Assembly: GCF_000247695.1 (NCBI RefSeq)
Contig: NW_004624732.1
Location: 21,050,365-21,114,364, forward strand
Source: Heterocephalus glaber
Lineage: Eukaryota; Chordata; Mammalia; Rodentia; Bathyergidae
Length of the DNA: 64,000 nt
Reading direction: 5' to 3'
Made by a program: the position numbers and the translations under genes
Notes under the pieces: generated by a model
Database searches by the model: none
The model's input: the letters and a program-made list of their open reading frames with translations, nothing else
What the model was told of the DNA's origin: nothing
Shown: positions 37,640 to 50,020 of the stretch, in pieces
How positions within the stretch are numbered: position 1 is the first letter of the stretch
How the letters are laid out: each line of letters starts with the position of its first letter

Positions 37640-38205
37640 AAAAAAATGAAATGAGCTCATTGCTTGTATAATAAATTCCAAGCACAATTTGTAATAGCTA
37701 AAACTTGGCAACAGCCCAATTGCACATCAACTGGAGACTGGATAAAGAAGATGTGTGTTTTTTAAAAAAATTAAATGGAGTACTACTCAGCCATAAAGAA
37801 TGAGAAACTAGAGACATTTATAGCTAAATGGATGCACACTGAGGCCTTACTCTTAAATGAAATAAATAGAAATACCGAATAGTTTCTCCAGTGTGAGAAA
37901 CTCAAACTGTAAATAAGGATAAAATGTATAATAGATAATGTGAAATAGGAAGAAATAATCCAAAAGGGAAAGAGAAGTGGGAGCCATAGGGTAAAGGAAA
38001 GAAGGGAAAGGAATAAATATGAGAAAAGGAAAAAAAATAGAAACAAAGTCTTCATAAATAGGGAGGGGTTGAGGGGTTGAAGGGAGGGCAGGGAAATTGG
38101 GAATAAAAGAACCAAGATATATTATGTAAAGGTACAAATTTCCAATAATGAATGTCAGCCTATTGTATACCTAAAATGTACCAATAAAATTAATGAATCT
38201 AAAAA
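37640..38205 (+). mobile_element. LINE-1 3' end with purine-rich 3' UTR
   Basis: 'ttgcacatcaactggagact', 'ggataaagaagatgtgtg', 'agtactactcagccataaag', 'tagctaaatggatgcac' encode the ORF2 tail. A G/A-rich 3' UTR follows ('gggaggggttgaggggttga', 'agggagggcaggg') and an end at 'aaaatgtaccaataaaatta', where AATAAA serves as polyadenylation signal. Confidence 0.85.
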
Positions 38206-38394
38206 AAATTTCAATCTGTTCAGTGAAAATTAGATTTTAGAAAAGTAGGTTGCTGGAGTTGTCATGAACACAATAGCTTCAGAATTCTAAACATTTTTCT
38301 GATGAGGTTGTTAACACTATTAATGATTATGAGGAAGTTTTCTGATATTACTAAATACATCAAAGTTTGGGAAATCTTCAGAAATTGATATTTA
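38206..38394. other. Unassigned sequence
   Basis: Nothing recognised. Confidence 0.3.
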
Positions 38395-38605
38395 TTTATT
38401 TACTTATATTAAACAACATGAATTCATTTCTCACAATTGTGGAGGCCAGAAATCCAAGGTAAGGTGTTGGTACAGGTGATTTCTCCCTAGCCCTCTCCCC
38501 TCGGCTTGTGGATGGATGGCACCTCCACATGTCTTCATATGGCCTTTGTCTTTGTGTGAGAATTTCTGGTGTATCTTGTCATAGGATGGCACTTATAATC
38601 AGTTC
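38395..38605 (-). mobile_element. MLT1-type (ERVL-MaLR) LTR fragment, antisense
   Basis: 'tttctcacaattgtggaggc', 'cagaaatccaaggtaaggtg', 'tcttcatatggcctttgtct' match antisense MLT1 ('ctcacagttctggaggccagaagtcc...cttcacatggcc'). Confidence 0.65.
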
Positions 38606-39000
38606 ATTTTTTATAGAAAATATCACAGCATTTCAAAATCATGAATGAATATCGATTTATTCAAAATTCAGTTCAGATCAATTAATTGTAGTATAATAGA
38701 ATTCAAAAGTTCTTTAAAGCATTTTCATATTCTACATTGCAACTAATTTTAAAAAGATTATCATTTATGAAGTCTTAGAACAGTATCCAAGAAAGCTTAT
38801 CTACAATGGCTGCAAGTAAATTTACTTTTTCTAATTCTCTATCTAGATGAGACAAACTTCTTCATATACTTAAATCAAAGAACAAAGTGAAATTGATAGA
38901 ATGCTGATATAGAAAAGAGAATATGGCTGATTTCTATTAAAGATATACAAAAATGTGTAGCAAAATGTTATTCAATAAATTTTTATGTTTTACTTACTTA
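38606..39000. other. Unassigned AT-rich sequence
   Basis: Nothing recognised. Confidence 0.3.
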
Positions 39001-39005
39001 CCTAC

Positions 39006-39036
<31 letters not shown>

Positions 39037-39080
39037 TTTTGGTACAGGGGATCAAACTTGGGAATTTACACTTGCAATTA
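39001..39080 (-). mobile_element. Truncated ID SINE with (TTTA)n tail, antisense
   Basis: About nine TTTA units (39004-39039) pass directly into 'ggtacaggggatcaaacttg', 'ggaatttacacttgcaatta', the 3' half of an ID element. The microsatellite is the expanded A-rich tail. The A-box half is lost. Confidence 0.75.
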
Positions 39081-39423
39081 TTTATTATTAAAAATGATTT
39101 TTATAATAAAATATTTATAGTATATGATAATCAATGTAATGTTACTATAATATTACTAATATAGAATATAGGCTTCCTGTTCCTTTTCAATTAGCCACAA
39201 TTACTAAATTTTAATTTCTAAAAATGTTAATAGATGTAATTATTATAAACACTCTCCAGGCTCCTAAAACTTTAAGAGCATCAAAGGATCCTGAAAAAAA
39301 TAGAGAAGAATTATTTTAAATAACTAAGAAATAACAGATAAAATGAGTATTTATAAATGTCCTTCTTTATATTGAATCTTCTATTTTAAAACCTTGCTTG
39401 TAGGTCCTTCTGTTTGCTTTCTT

Positions 39424-39472
<49 letters not shown>

Positions 39473-40569
39473 TTACTTGTGTTTTTATAACCCTATGTCA
39501 AATAAATTAACTCCTGGCAACACAGCACATATTGAACCTCTCATTTAATGATGTCTTTGGCAAATTGCCCAGCTTGGCCTGAAGGGTTAGCTTATTGAAG
39601 ATTCTGAACTCAGATAAAGTTGGTCACTTTTCTTGGACATATTTAGAGCATTTAACATCCTATAGATATAAGCTCAGTCAATAAGCTCACAGTGGAGGAA
39701 GACTAACTTTATCATCAAGAGTTAACTTCCTTTTGTGCTACTTTTAAAGAAAAGTCAGGATAGCCAGGCCAGCTTTAATCATCTATTCATTTGAGGGAAT
39801 GACAGTGGCTTCGAAATCTGTTTGTTGCCTTTTGTGACTTTTTGGAGTAACAATTTCTGGAATAACACACAAAAAAGCATCGCTGTCTCTTGCCTGGGAT
39901 GCTACATTAGCATATTGTTCACTTGTCAGTGATGATATGTGCATGAGTCAAATAAATTACCCAATGTACACACCTGTGAGGATGTAAGGAGACACCATCC
40001 TTATGCAGTGCTTGGCACTGCAGGATGTAAAACGGGAAGAATGTCCTCATTTGAGTTCAAATCTTCAGAAGTAGACTCTGTGTTTTCTCTCTGTGCTCAA
40101 AATTGGAGAGAATGATGGATACTATGTATAAAATGGTTAACTTTATACTTGAATTTATTGATAAAAATACTATCCTAATTTATTCATTTTTGGCTTGAGC
40201 ATCCTTGAAGCCCATTTTCTTTAGAAAAGGAGTTCAAAATACATAGAGCAAAAAAGAGATCAACCTGTCTACTAACCAACAGGTATATATCAAATATCCC
40301 ATGTGCACATAGCTTTGTTTTAGACTCTTTGAGAAATGTGGAAAACAGGAGAAAACAACAAATTATTTATATGCAAATTAAATAGTATACTTGTACTCAT
40401 GGATATACATGAATCAATAGCTGTTTCTGCATTTACATGTATGTCTATATATGTTCTGTTTATGTTCATTTCAAATAAAGTTTTTGAATAGCCATTGCCA
40501 AAAGGCTAATAGGACAATATTGGTTGATAAAATGAAAGAATATAAAAAATATATATGAAAGAAATATTC
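39081..40569. other. Unassigned sequence with a (TA)n tract
   Basis: The stretch 39740-40050 is less repetitive in feel and could be conserved noncoding DNA. No gene evidence. Confidence 0.35.
39429..39467. repeat. (TA)n microsatellite
   Basis: About 19 TA units following a T run. Confidence 0.97.
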
Positions 40570-41035
40570 TCTGTGGTAGGGGGAATAATGTTGCCCCAAA
40601 GATGTCCACATCCTTCCTACAATAACATGTAAACATGTTAAATAATATGGCAAAAGGTGTTCTTAGGATGCTATTAAAGTGACTGTTGGAGCAATTTTCA
40701 TACGTTATCCTGTGGAGGTCAATTTAACCACTTTAATCCTTAAACACAGACAAACTTTCTTGGCTATGGTCAGATAAAACTGTGAGCACAGGGAAAAGTC
40801 AAAGATTCCATGACTGTACATGGTAGAAAGGGTGCCGAGATGCCTCAGTGGTCACTAGAAGCTGCAAAGGGTAAGGAAATGGATGGAGAGCTCTCCAGAG
40901 CCTCCAGAAAGGGATGCTTCCCTGTTTACACCCTGATTGCAGTACAGGAAAACTGATGCTTCTCCAGGATGCTAACACAATAGATATGTGTTGAATTAAA
41001 CCAGTAAATAGATAATTTATTATAGTACCCACAGC
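40570..41035 (+). mobile_element. Old LTR (MLT1-like, ERVL-MaLR class)
   Basis: 'gtagggggaataatgttgcc', 'ccaaagatgtccacatcctt', 'atatggcaaaaggtgttctt', 'agaagctgcaaagggtaagg', 'gagcctccagaaagggatgc', 'taacacaatagatatgtgtt' reproduce the order of a well-known mammalian LTR. It is solo and diverged. Confidence 0.7.
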
Positions 41036-43884
41036 AAACCCTTAAACCATAAACCTGTATCATCTGCAGTTAAAGCAAACCTCGCTGAACCTTCACGCTA
41101 CCTAATATGCTCCATTAGCACACATTTATCAACACCTGGAACAGATCCTGCTTAATCCTTCTTTTAGATTCATATTGGAGTCATGCCTTTGTTATGTTAA
41201 CTTTTTTCTACATTTAGTAATTTTTGTTTTTATGGCAAGGACATTTATTTAACCCTTTGCTATGAGCCCTGACTCCTTGCCATCATTTTGTTGTTATTAC
41301 ATTCCACAGTGCCAGGAGGCCTTTTCCTGATAATTAAAGCTGGCAAAATTAACTATCTCACTAATTAGGTCTGACATAAGTCATATCATCTTTATGATGT
41401 TACTGTATTAATTATAAATGTGATTTATTTTATTCCTACAATCTGCCTTTAAGCTTTCTAAACCACTTACTATTTTGTTTAGTATTAATATTATTTGTAA
41501 TTTTTTCTAATTGATTCAAATATTTTGATTTCCCAGGTGAAGACATAAACACCTTGAAGATAATGGCATGTCTTACTTCTCCTAAATTTTCCCAATTAAA
41601 TGCTCACAGATGAATAAATAACTTGAAGATTTTTTAGCAAGAATATGCATAATTCAAAGATAACTTTCTCCTAACAAATGTAATTTAAAGACACATAAAA
41701 AAGGAGACTCTTAGTGAAAAGAAAGAAGATGGGGAGGAGAGGGTAAAGAAAGGTTAATGGGAAATGAATATGAAATATGTTATATGCACAAGGGAACCCA
41801 AAACAATGCATAATTAATATGTATTAGTAAAGAAAGGAAAATATAATCTTTAAAAATGAAAACATACATCAATGGATGGTGTTTTTCAGAGGATTGCTCA
41901 CACCATTTAATCTAGATATGTGATGAAGCACTACAATTTAGTGAATCTTTGCATAGCCGGTAATATAAAGACATTTCCTTAAGGAGACAATTGAAATATT
42001 AACTGGCACTGATCATATAGTACATTAAGAAGATTGCAGAGTGAATACAGCAATTAGCTACAATTGTAGAGGAAAAATTCCCAGCAACTAAAATAGAAAA
42101 ACCATGACATTTGTGTTTTTAGAGCATGCTTATTGAAGGAGCTCTAAGTGGTTTACAAGTTGTAAGTAGGAAGCACAGAAATCTATTAAGATTTCAAGAG
42201 GAAAAGAAAGCCATATAGATGCCAGCTGGCTATGATAACTGCTAGAGAAACTGAAGAAACGTATTTAAGTGGCTCCCTCAACGCATTTAAGGAGTGAGAT
42301 CATTAGCCTCCTAACGAGTGCCTATAAATTATGCAAAGACTGTGTATTATTGATATAACAGTCACCTTATTGGATTTTGATAACATGTCAAAACCTTGAC
42401 CTAATTTACCCAAGGAATTTAATGTAATACTCTTTCCCAGTTTATTCACATCTCCTTGGCTTCACAAGAGTGGAAAGTTCAAAGGTTTTGCATTACATTT
42501 AAACATCAATCTATGTTCCTCCAGGGCAGATCCCCAAATAAGAAGTGGGTATTTTGTGATGAAAGGGTTTTGAGAGATGATATTGAAGAAGAAGAGGCTC
42601 TAAGGTGCTACAGAAAGCTGGACAGTGTCAGCAGTGGTCCATGAATGGACAGCATCAAGTGAGATGCAGTTTTCACACAGGATGCTTGCATTTTGGGGTA
42701 TTTGGACTTGATTAAGTCTTCTCTCCATACCCAGAAAATATGTTCTATTAGCATAAAGGTAGCTTCTTTCATTTGTCTGTACATGTAGATTATAAACAGT
42801 GATTGCCTTGAGACTGAACTGTTTCTATGTCCATCCTTTTAAGTTTGTATTTTACCTACAGAATTTGCATAGAAGATGAAGGTTATGAGTTAGTGAATTG
42901 AAATGAAGGGTTTTTTTCCTAGGAAAAAGGAATATTTTATTATATTCAGTTTGGTCTAATTAACAGTAGAGAAAGATAAATTACCCTGTTGCACCCCATA
43001 CAGTAATGTACTGGGTAACCTTTCATGTTTGGTTGAATCTTACTTTTTCTCATTTTCTAAACTTCATAAAAAGTTAAGGAGCTATTTGATTGTACCAGTT
43101 GAAGGGAGGCCTTTGTGGTGACCAGTAAGGGACATAAAACATTGTATATAAGTTTCAGGTTAACATCTCCTTTTTTGTTGTGTTCATATAAAACCCTACG
43201 GACAAGAAAGTGCTTATGATTATCTTGGAGTGAGATAGAAGTTACAACACAGTTTAAAAAGAAACAGCTGGAGTGTGATCTAATCTCCATGTTCCAATTT
43301 ACTTATGTATAAAACATGCATAAAAAATTAAACCTCACTGAACAATTTATATGCTCTCTGTTCTTGGCATGCCTCATCTCTGCTAGGGCAACAGTCCTGG
43401 CTTCGGAAACCTAGGGATGCTTTTAAATATTAAATAGATTATTTAGGGAATATAGCTTTTATAAATTTAATATTAATTTGACTGTGGCATGATAATTATA
43501 TCTGAACCATAAATATGTCCCCATGTTTGGGCCTCCCTTGTCTACACCACTTGACCTCCTTAACTGTGGCAGCAGGAACGTGCAGCTCTGCACCAGCTTT
43601 GGGGAGTGACATCAGACTAAATTAAGCACTCATGCATTTATGGATCAGCATAGAGAAATAGGAATACATCCACAAGGGATGAAAAGTGGAGAAGGCAGGT
43701 GCTGTGTAGATCCTTCATCATGTACAATGTGAACTTCCAGTGGTCCTACATGAACTACCAGTGTGGCCCTTCCAACATGGCCATAGTAACAAAGAAACAT
43801 TTTCACAAGTATGGAGTATAGGTTCAAAATCTTTGTGTCTAAATTAGTTATCAGCCAAAGAATATTTGCACAAATATAATTCTT
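41036..43884. other. Repeat-poor interval, candidate conserved noncoding DNA
   Basis: Nearly 3 kb without a recognisable SINE, LTR or L1, except possibly 41640-41850. Blocks 41300-41560 and 42230-42470 carry clustered homeodomain-like cores (GATAATTAAAG, CTAATTAG, TTAATTATAAA) and an octamer-like ATTATGCAAAG. A 62-codon frame at 42456-42644 has an acidic stretch (DDIEEEEALR) but no recognised family. Confidence 0.35.
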
Positions 43885-44880
43885 CTATCATTATTTATTT
43901 TTATTGACATTTTTGTTAACTGTATACTTGTGCTTCAGACTGTGTTAAGAACAAAATAGATGATCAAATATAGGGTGTTTAGAAAATTATTGCAATGAAA
44001 GACACATTGCCATTCATCACCCTCCAATTACCCTCCCGCCTCTGCTTTAGCACTCTTGTACCATCGTTCTTGTCACTTTCTCTGGCAGTTCTGGAAGTTC
44101 ACTGTCTTTATCAGTATGATCAGAAATTGGTGAATGTTCCTGCCTAGTGCTATTTAATGGAAAGGTAGGCTTTAAAAAACATTTGTTGGCCTTTTTTGGT
44201 TTATTTCTGCTTCTTATGGTAGTTTCTTAACATAGAATTTTGACTTAAAACATTTTTTTTTTCAATCACATATGATTATTAAGCCAGAGCTTGGAATTTA
44301 ACCCAGAACTTCACTAGTGGTAGGCACGCACTCCACTGCTGAGCTGGAATCCCGGCTTTGAATACAATAATTTAGTGATCAATAATTGACCTTTATCAAC
44401 ACCCGTAATTTCTGATATATGGTATTTTCACCTTTAGTCTATTTAAAATATATTTTTAGTTTTTGTAGATTTTTTTCTCTGGTTAATTTTTAAAATATGC
44501 TTTTTACTTTCCAGCACACAGGAATTTTACAGAATTCCAGAATCTTTGTTATGTATTTTTAATTTGATTATATTGTGTTCGAAGAAAATATTTGTATGAT
44601 TTATTTATTTTAATATGAAGTTTGGAATTTTTAAAATCTAGGATATTTTCTATTTTAATAAATATTACATGCATATTTCAGATGAATGTATATTCTACTA
44701 TTCTCAAAAGAAGTGTTTTACAAATTTCAGTTAGATTGTCACTTGCTACAACTGTTTAAGAATTCTGTATTATATTTTCTGAATCCTTGAATGTTTTGTA
44801 ATTTTGTCTGCATGCTGGATATTGTGAATTTAGTCAGTTTGAATATTGAACAGTCCCCCTTCCCTCATCTATTCTAGACC
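43885..44880 (-). mobile_element. Old LINE-1 pieces, antisense, interrupted by an ID-like SINE
   Basis: 43885-44165 resembles an antisense L1 3' UTR ('ttttattgacatttttg', 'gatgatcaaatatagggtg'). 44390-44880 resembles antisense 5' L1 text ('ttgattatattgtgttcgaa', 'tgaatgtatattctactatt', 'ttcagttagattgtcac', 'catgctggatattgtgaat'). The two parts are not contiguous in a normal L1, so at least two elements or a deletion are involved. Confidence 0.55.
44250..44358 (-). mobile_element. Diverged ID-like SINE, antisense
   Basis: 'cttggaatttaacccagaac', 'gtggtaggcacgcactccac', 'tgctgagctggaatcccggc' follow the tRNA-like ID/B4 left-half order behind a T run. It is older than the other ID copies. Confidence 0.6.
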
Positions 44881-46399
44881 TTTCATTTAGAATGCATTTC
44901 AGTCACTAAGGAACAATTTGATCCTGTCATGTTTTGATTTTTAAGATAACCAGAAATGTTCTGACAGACATGGAGAGCCATAGCTAACACGCTATCATAT
45001 ACAAGATTTTCCGTGTTTTGCTGGTGGAATAAAGGCACAATTTCCAGCATTTTCTGTAGTCCAGATACTATTCTTTCTAATCTCTGTAAATTCTTTTCCC
45101 CAATCTTGTGTAATTTCTTTACTAAACTGCTCTTGCTAGAATCTTCTGGGTTCTTGAGTTGGACTTTTTCCAGACCCCCAAAATCCCCTCTGTGTGTGGC
45201 TTCTGACCCTCTCATGTTCCTTCTGATAAAGGAAGTATCTCTCTCTACTTTTGTTTTCCTAGATCCTCATTTTATCGCCTTAACCCTTGTAGACTGCCTG
45301 TTCTCTTTGGATTCCTTCTCCCTGTGCCATATCACCCAACCTTGTCCACCAAACACATAGTACATGTGTATGGGGAAGCAAAGCAAAGATTTTAAGATAC
45401 ATGCAATCCACTGAAGAGGGTGTTATTGTATAGCAAATTTGTAACTTTTCCTTAAAATAATTATTAAACTAATTAATTAAAAAGCTCACCTAATTTATGA
45501 CATTCCCAGATTCATAAATAGGTTACACACATCACATATGTAATATATACATTATACATAGATATATTCTTTATTTTTCTTATCCTATAACATTTCTTCA
45601 GGGTATGTATATGAGCCATGATACCTTATTAAAGTAAATGAAAATTATTAAGCATATGTATGACTATTCACAGACTACTAAATTAAAACTACATTGACTC
45701 AAAGGAGAAATTGCTGGTTATGAATATAATTCTTTTTCAATATTCATTTTTATTTCTATAGTAATATCAGGATTGTGCAAGATTATATTTCAACAAATAT
45801 AATATCCTGTGCAACAAAAATAGAGAAATAAGAAAAATATTATGGAAGAAAAGAAACATGGGTATGAACTATGGGTAGAAACTTTGGTAAGAAACTATGG
45901 GAAGAACACGGGTAGAAAGTATGGGTAAGATAAATATCTGAAGATTTCCAGAATTATCTTTCCACCAGGGCTTTGAAGAATGATTGAACATTCATAGGTG
46001 GAGAGAATAGACACCATAAGCCACTCACAAAAGGAAAAGGCAGAAATGGGGAAAGACATCCCAAGGTATCCATCATGAGATTCATTAAGATAAAGTTCTC
46101 CTCTGATTTTTCCTAATAGCAGTTAGGTATATGCATCCACATTTATCTCTGGCTTTTAACTTTGAGTGATAGATGTTCTTCTGTCCCTAAATCTCCATAT
46201 ATGATATCTTCATTTATTAATATAACATCCCTGTGAGTGAGTCTTTTAAATAAAAAATCAGTACTCCAGATTCTTAAAGGTACAAACCTAAGTCTAAGAC
46301 AGATGGCTCATTATCAGTCAATCTGGTACCAGCATGGCATATGGACCAAAAGCAAAACAATCTGATTCAATTTCTGGAAGTCATATCCTGTTTAATAAA
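44881..46399. other. Unassigned sequence, with a 110-codon and a 115-codon open frame on opposite strands
   Basis: Minus 44883-45215 and plus 45013-45360 overlap, so at most one could be real. Neither shows a domain I recognise. The minus frame has an acidic/basic, possibly coiled-coil composition (LHKIGEKNLQRLERIV) and follows antisense L1, so it may be L1 5' sequence. Confidence 0.3.
45858..45932. repeat. 13-bp minisatellite, about 6 copies
   Basis: Units atgggtatgaact, atgggtagaaact, ttggtaagaaact, atgggaagaac (2 bases short), acgggtagaaagt and atgggtaagataa follow each other. Confidence 0.85.
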
Positions 46400-46570
46400 T
46401 TATCTTAATATTTACTGAATATTTATAAGTGGCAGACATTGTATTAGGCCTGGTAAGGCAAAACTGAACAAGCAAATCTGTGGCTTCTCACAGTGAGCCC
46501 TGGAGAGTATTGCTTGGTTATCGTGTAGTTTTGCATAGTGACATAATAAGAAATATATAAGGTGACAAGG
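46400..46570 (+). mobile_element. Possible L2-type remnant
   Basis: 'atatttactgaatatttata', 'ggcagacattgtattaggcc', 'aaaactgaacaagcaaatc' resembles 'attgagtacctactatgtgccaggcactgt...gaacaaaaca', a common old-LINE 3' region. Weak. Confidence 0.35.
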
Positions 46571-47999
46571 AAAATACCAAACGCACCACATCATAATGGT
46601 TTAGTGTACATATATACAGCTTAAGTCTAAATTGCAGCTTGGCCAACTTTGTAACTTGTATGTGACACAATTTCTGAGAAAATTGAGACTGGATATAAAC
46701 TCATGTCCTAGAAGTTAAGTGAGGGGTATAATCCCACAGAAACTAACAGAGAAAGTAAACAACATGGAGGAGGACAGAAATGAGTACATGATGGTGTATT
46801 AATGAAATAGTTTTGGAAAAAAAAGCATAACTAGTTTCTTAGTCTATGTATTTTTCCAGGAGAGGGTGTGTTGAACTCATGTTAGATATGTTATACATAA
46901 CATATATGTATATGTTATATGAACCAGAGCCAGGAAAAGTTTATTGGCTAGATTCAATCCATTCCTTTTTTCCTATTATTTCTCAGTTTGATCCATTAAG
47001 TCATTAAACCCCTTGAAAACAAAGGTTGGGTCATCTGGCACTTTTACAGAGGGTTGGGAAATGAAAACCAATGACACAAACTGATGCACTTTCTCCGAGT
47101 CTAAAAGTGGCTGAAAGAGCCAGGCAGCCCTACCAGTGGTCTCACTGAGAAATAAGTGTGCAAGAGCAACTGACACTTCTCTGCAGCAGCAGTATCCAGA
47201 AGGCAGAAGTAGAAAATGAAGTTTCACAAACATAAATGGACTCAGAGTTCTGTAGCTGAGCATTACAGATATCCGGACTAGTAACTACAGGTAGAAATTA
47301 GTGTAAGAATGAAGCCCTTCTTTATGAAAGAAACAGATACAATAAAACCGGAGGTCTTGTATGAAGTGAGATCATGGAACTGAATTCAATTCTGTGTAAT
47401 GCAGTTCAGGGGTATGGAAGACTACAAATAAATAATATTCTAGAGAGAAGGTAATACTATTAGAGAACAGGTGATCAGTTATGATTAAGTAAAATGAGTT
47501 ATGCTGAAGCTGAAAAATAATGCAGTCTAACTACCCACAGATTCCAGGGGCAAATATAAGGTGAGCCCATACAACACACTGCTGAGCCTGCGGGGAGCAA
47601 GGGTCCAGGCTCCCCTAATCTGCCATTCATTCTATAAATATCTATTTCCAGAATGTACAGATAGTGATTTTATACTTGATAAGGCACACTTTCAGTAAAC
47701 ATGTGTATCAGCAGTAACAGTGGTGCTTATCTATAGTTCTTTTCGTCTGTAACTTTGCGTATTCCCTTCATTTCTTACTTATGTCAATTGCTTTTCCAGC
47801 AACCCACTAGGAAACTCACCCCATAAACCTGTAATACAACCAGATTTTTTTTATCATAGTCTTTATTCAATCATTTGATTTTTCAAATTCTTAATTAGTT
47901 GTTCTTCACTTGCATACATTAGGTTTTATTCATTTTCCTGGAAAATTTCATAAGTTCTGACAAATATCTAGTATCATATATACACCATTGCAATATTAT
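46571..47999. other. Unassigned sequence
   Basis: The minus-strand frame 46976-47263 (95 codons) has no recognised family. A 20-base inverted repeat (ATATGTTATACATAACATAT) lies near 46886-46905. Confidence 0.35.
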
Positions 48000-50020
48000 A
48001 CAGAATAATTTTACTATCTTGAAATTTTTTCTGTGCCTTATCTATTTAAACATTTTTCACTATCACATGTATGGCATTGAAGAGTTTATCTGCAATTCTC
48101 GTTACAGTTTTGGCATTACTGAATATTATATAAATGGTATTATATATTACATGAGCAACTTCCAACTGGTTTCATTCACCAGCAATATTTATTTAATACT
48201 TATACATATATTTTCATGTTTTAATGGAACATTCTTTTTTATCACTGAATAGTGTTCCATTGTGTACATATGCCATGGTTTGTTAATCAACTAACTGTTG
48301 AATAGTATCTTTGTTGTTTCCAATTTTTGTCTGTCAATGGTAATACTGCTATAAAAATGTGTGTGCAGGTTTTGGGGTAGATGTATGTTTTTAAATTATT
48401 TGATACATGTGTACTCTTTGATAAGGTACATGTGTTTTTGAATCATTTGATTTTTAAGGTACATATTTTTCAAATCTTTTGGAACATAATTACAGATATT
48501 TAAGGGACAGTTATGTTTATCTTCATAAGAAACTGAAAAAATTTCTTCCAAAGTAACAGCACTAATTTGCGCATTCATCACCAATTGCTGAACATCACCT
48601 TTGCTTCTCTCTACATCAGCAGTTTACCAGATTGGACTTTTAGGATTTAGTCGTTTTAATTAGTCTGTAAAGTGTCTCGTTGCTTTAATTTGAATTTTCT
48701 AACAAGAAAAGGCCATACACATCTTCATTTCCTTATTTGCAACCTGTCATTTTGGTGAACTATTTTTATGGATTTTTTTTCATGTACAAATTGATACATT
48801 TTATATTTATTGAGCTCTAGTTGTTCTTTCTGTATTTTGGATACAAGTTATTTATCAGACATGTTTTTGCAGATATTTTGTTCCATTCTATTGTCTTTGT
48901 ATTAATTCTTTGAATACTGTCTTTCACAGAGCAAAAATTTATCATTTTAACCAAGTTCAACTTAACTTTCTTAATAATATTTTCTCTTTTTTTGATGGAG
49001 TGTATTTTAGTCTTGTATCTAAAAAATTATCACCAAACTGAAGTTCGCCTAGATTTTTAAATTTCTTCTAGAAATTTTATAGATTTTTCATTTCACATAG
49101 TGATCTATGATCAATTATTGAGTTAAATATTTTTGTTGGACATGATTTCTGAATCTATTTTCAAATTTTTATATTTGGGCTACAAGTTGTTCTAATACTA
49201 TTTGTTGAAAAGTCTATCCTTTATTAAATTGTCGCGTAATTTTGTAACAATTTAGTTAACTACATTTGTGTGCCTCTATTTCTAGGTACTCCATTCTGCT
49301 CCACTGATCTACATATCCATTATTCAGCTGAAACCACATTCCATGGGTTACTGCAGGTTTAGTATAAGTGGAAGCTAGATGGCCTGAGTTCTCTAAAGCT
49401 TCCTGTCTTCTGTTTTGTGTTTCTGGTGTGAATGCTATGGGTTTTCATATAACTCTTACAATTATTCGTCAAAATTTACAGAAGAGCTTGCTAAAATTCT
49501 AAGTTGCATTGAATCCATAGCTCAGGTTTGGAAAAATTAACGTCTTACGATTATTTAGCCAATGTGGTCCCACACACCTGTAATCCCAGCACTCAGAAGG
49601 AAGAAGTAGAAGGATCGTCAAGCGTTCAAGGCAGCCTAAACTACATAGCAAGATCCTGTCTCAAAGAACAAAACAAACAAATGAACAAACAGAATATTCA
49701 GTCCACAAAGAGAATGAAGTATCTCTTTCTTTTTTCTTTGGTATTATTGCTATTTCTATTTCAGTGTTTTACTTCTTTAATACACAAATTTCATACATAA
49801 GTTTTTCATGTTTACCTGCAAATGCTTCAATTTTAGAAACTTCGCTATTTTACATAACTCTTCCTATTTCAAATTTCACTAAATTGCTAATATGAAACAA
49901 TTAAATTTTGTATATTAACATTGTGTCCTATGACCCAACTATGACACTCACTTAATTCCAGACGTGTTTTTTGTATAGTTTGTTAGGTTTTTGACATGCA
50001 AAATAATGTTAGGTTCAAAC
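48000..50020 (-). mobile_element. Old LINE-1, ORF2 C-terminal part plus 3' UTR, antisense
   Basis: The + strand runs through the full antisense series: 'cactgaatagtgttccattg', 'gtttgttaatcaac', 'agttatttatcagacatg', 'catagtgatctatgatcaat', 'actatttgttgaaaagtcta', 'ctccactgatctacatatcc', 'aagttgcattgaatccatag', then, after a B1 insertion, 'atttcagtgttttacttct'. About 2 kb of L1M is preserved, with no open frame. It is the longest of the old L1 copies here. Confidence 0.85.
49558..49690 (+). mobile_element. B1 SINE inserted in antisense L1
   Basis: 'cccacacacctgtaatccca', 'gcactcagaaggaagaagta', 'gaaggatcgtcaagcgttca', 'aggcagcctaaactacatag', 'caagatcctgtctcaaagaa' and a (caaa)-rich tail. This is a 7SL-derived monomeric rodent B1 containing pol III box A/B-like sites. 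L1 text continues on both sides. Confidence 0.93.

Noticed and set aside
37783..38137. 110- and 94-codon minus-strand frames
   Set aside because: They lie antisense to an L1 3' end and its purine-rich 3' UTR, which has few stop codons on the complementary strand.
42456..42644. Possible exon with an acidic DDIEEEEALR stretch
   Set aside because: No recognised family and no convincing splice pair. One short frame is not enough.
46886..46905. 20-base AT-only inverted repeat
   Set aside because: Short AT palindromes are expected by chance in such AT-rich DNA.
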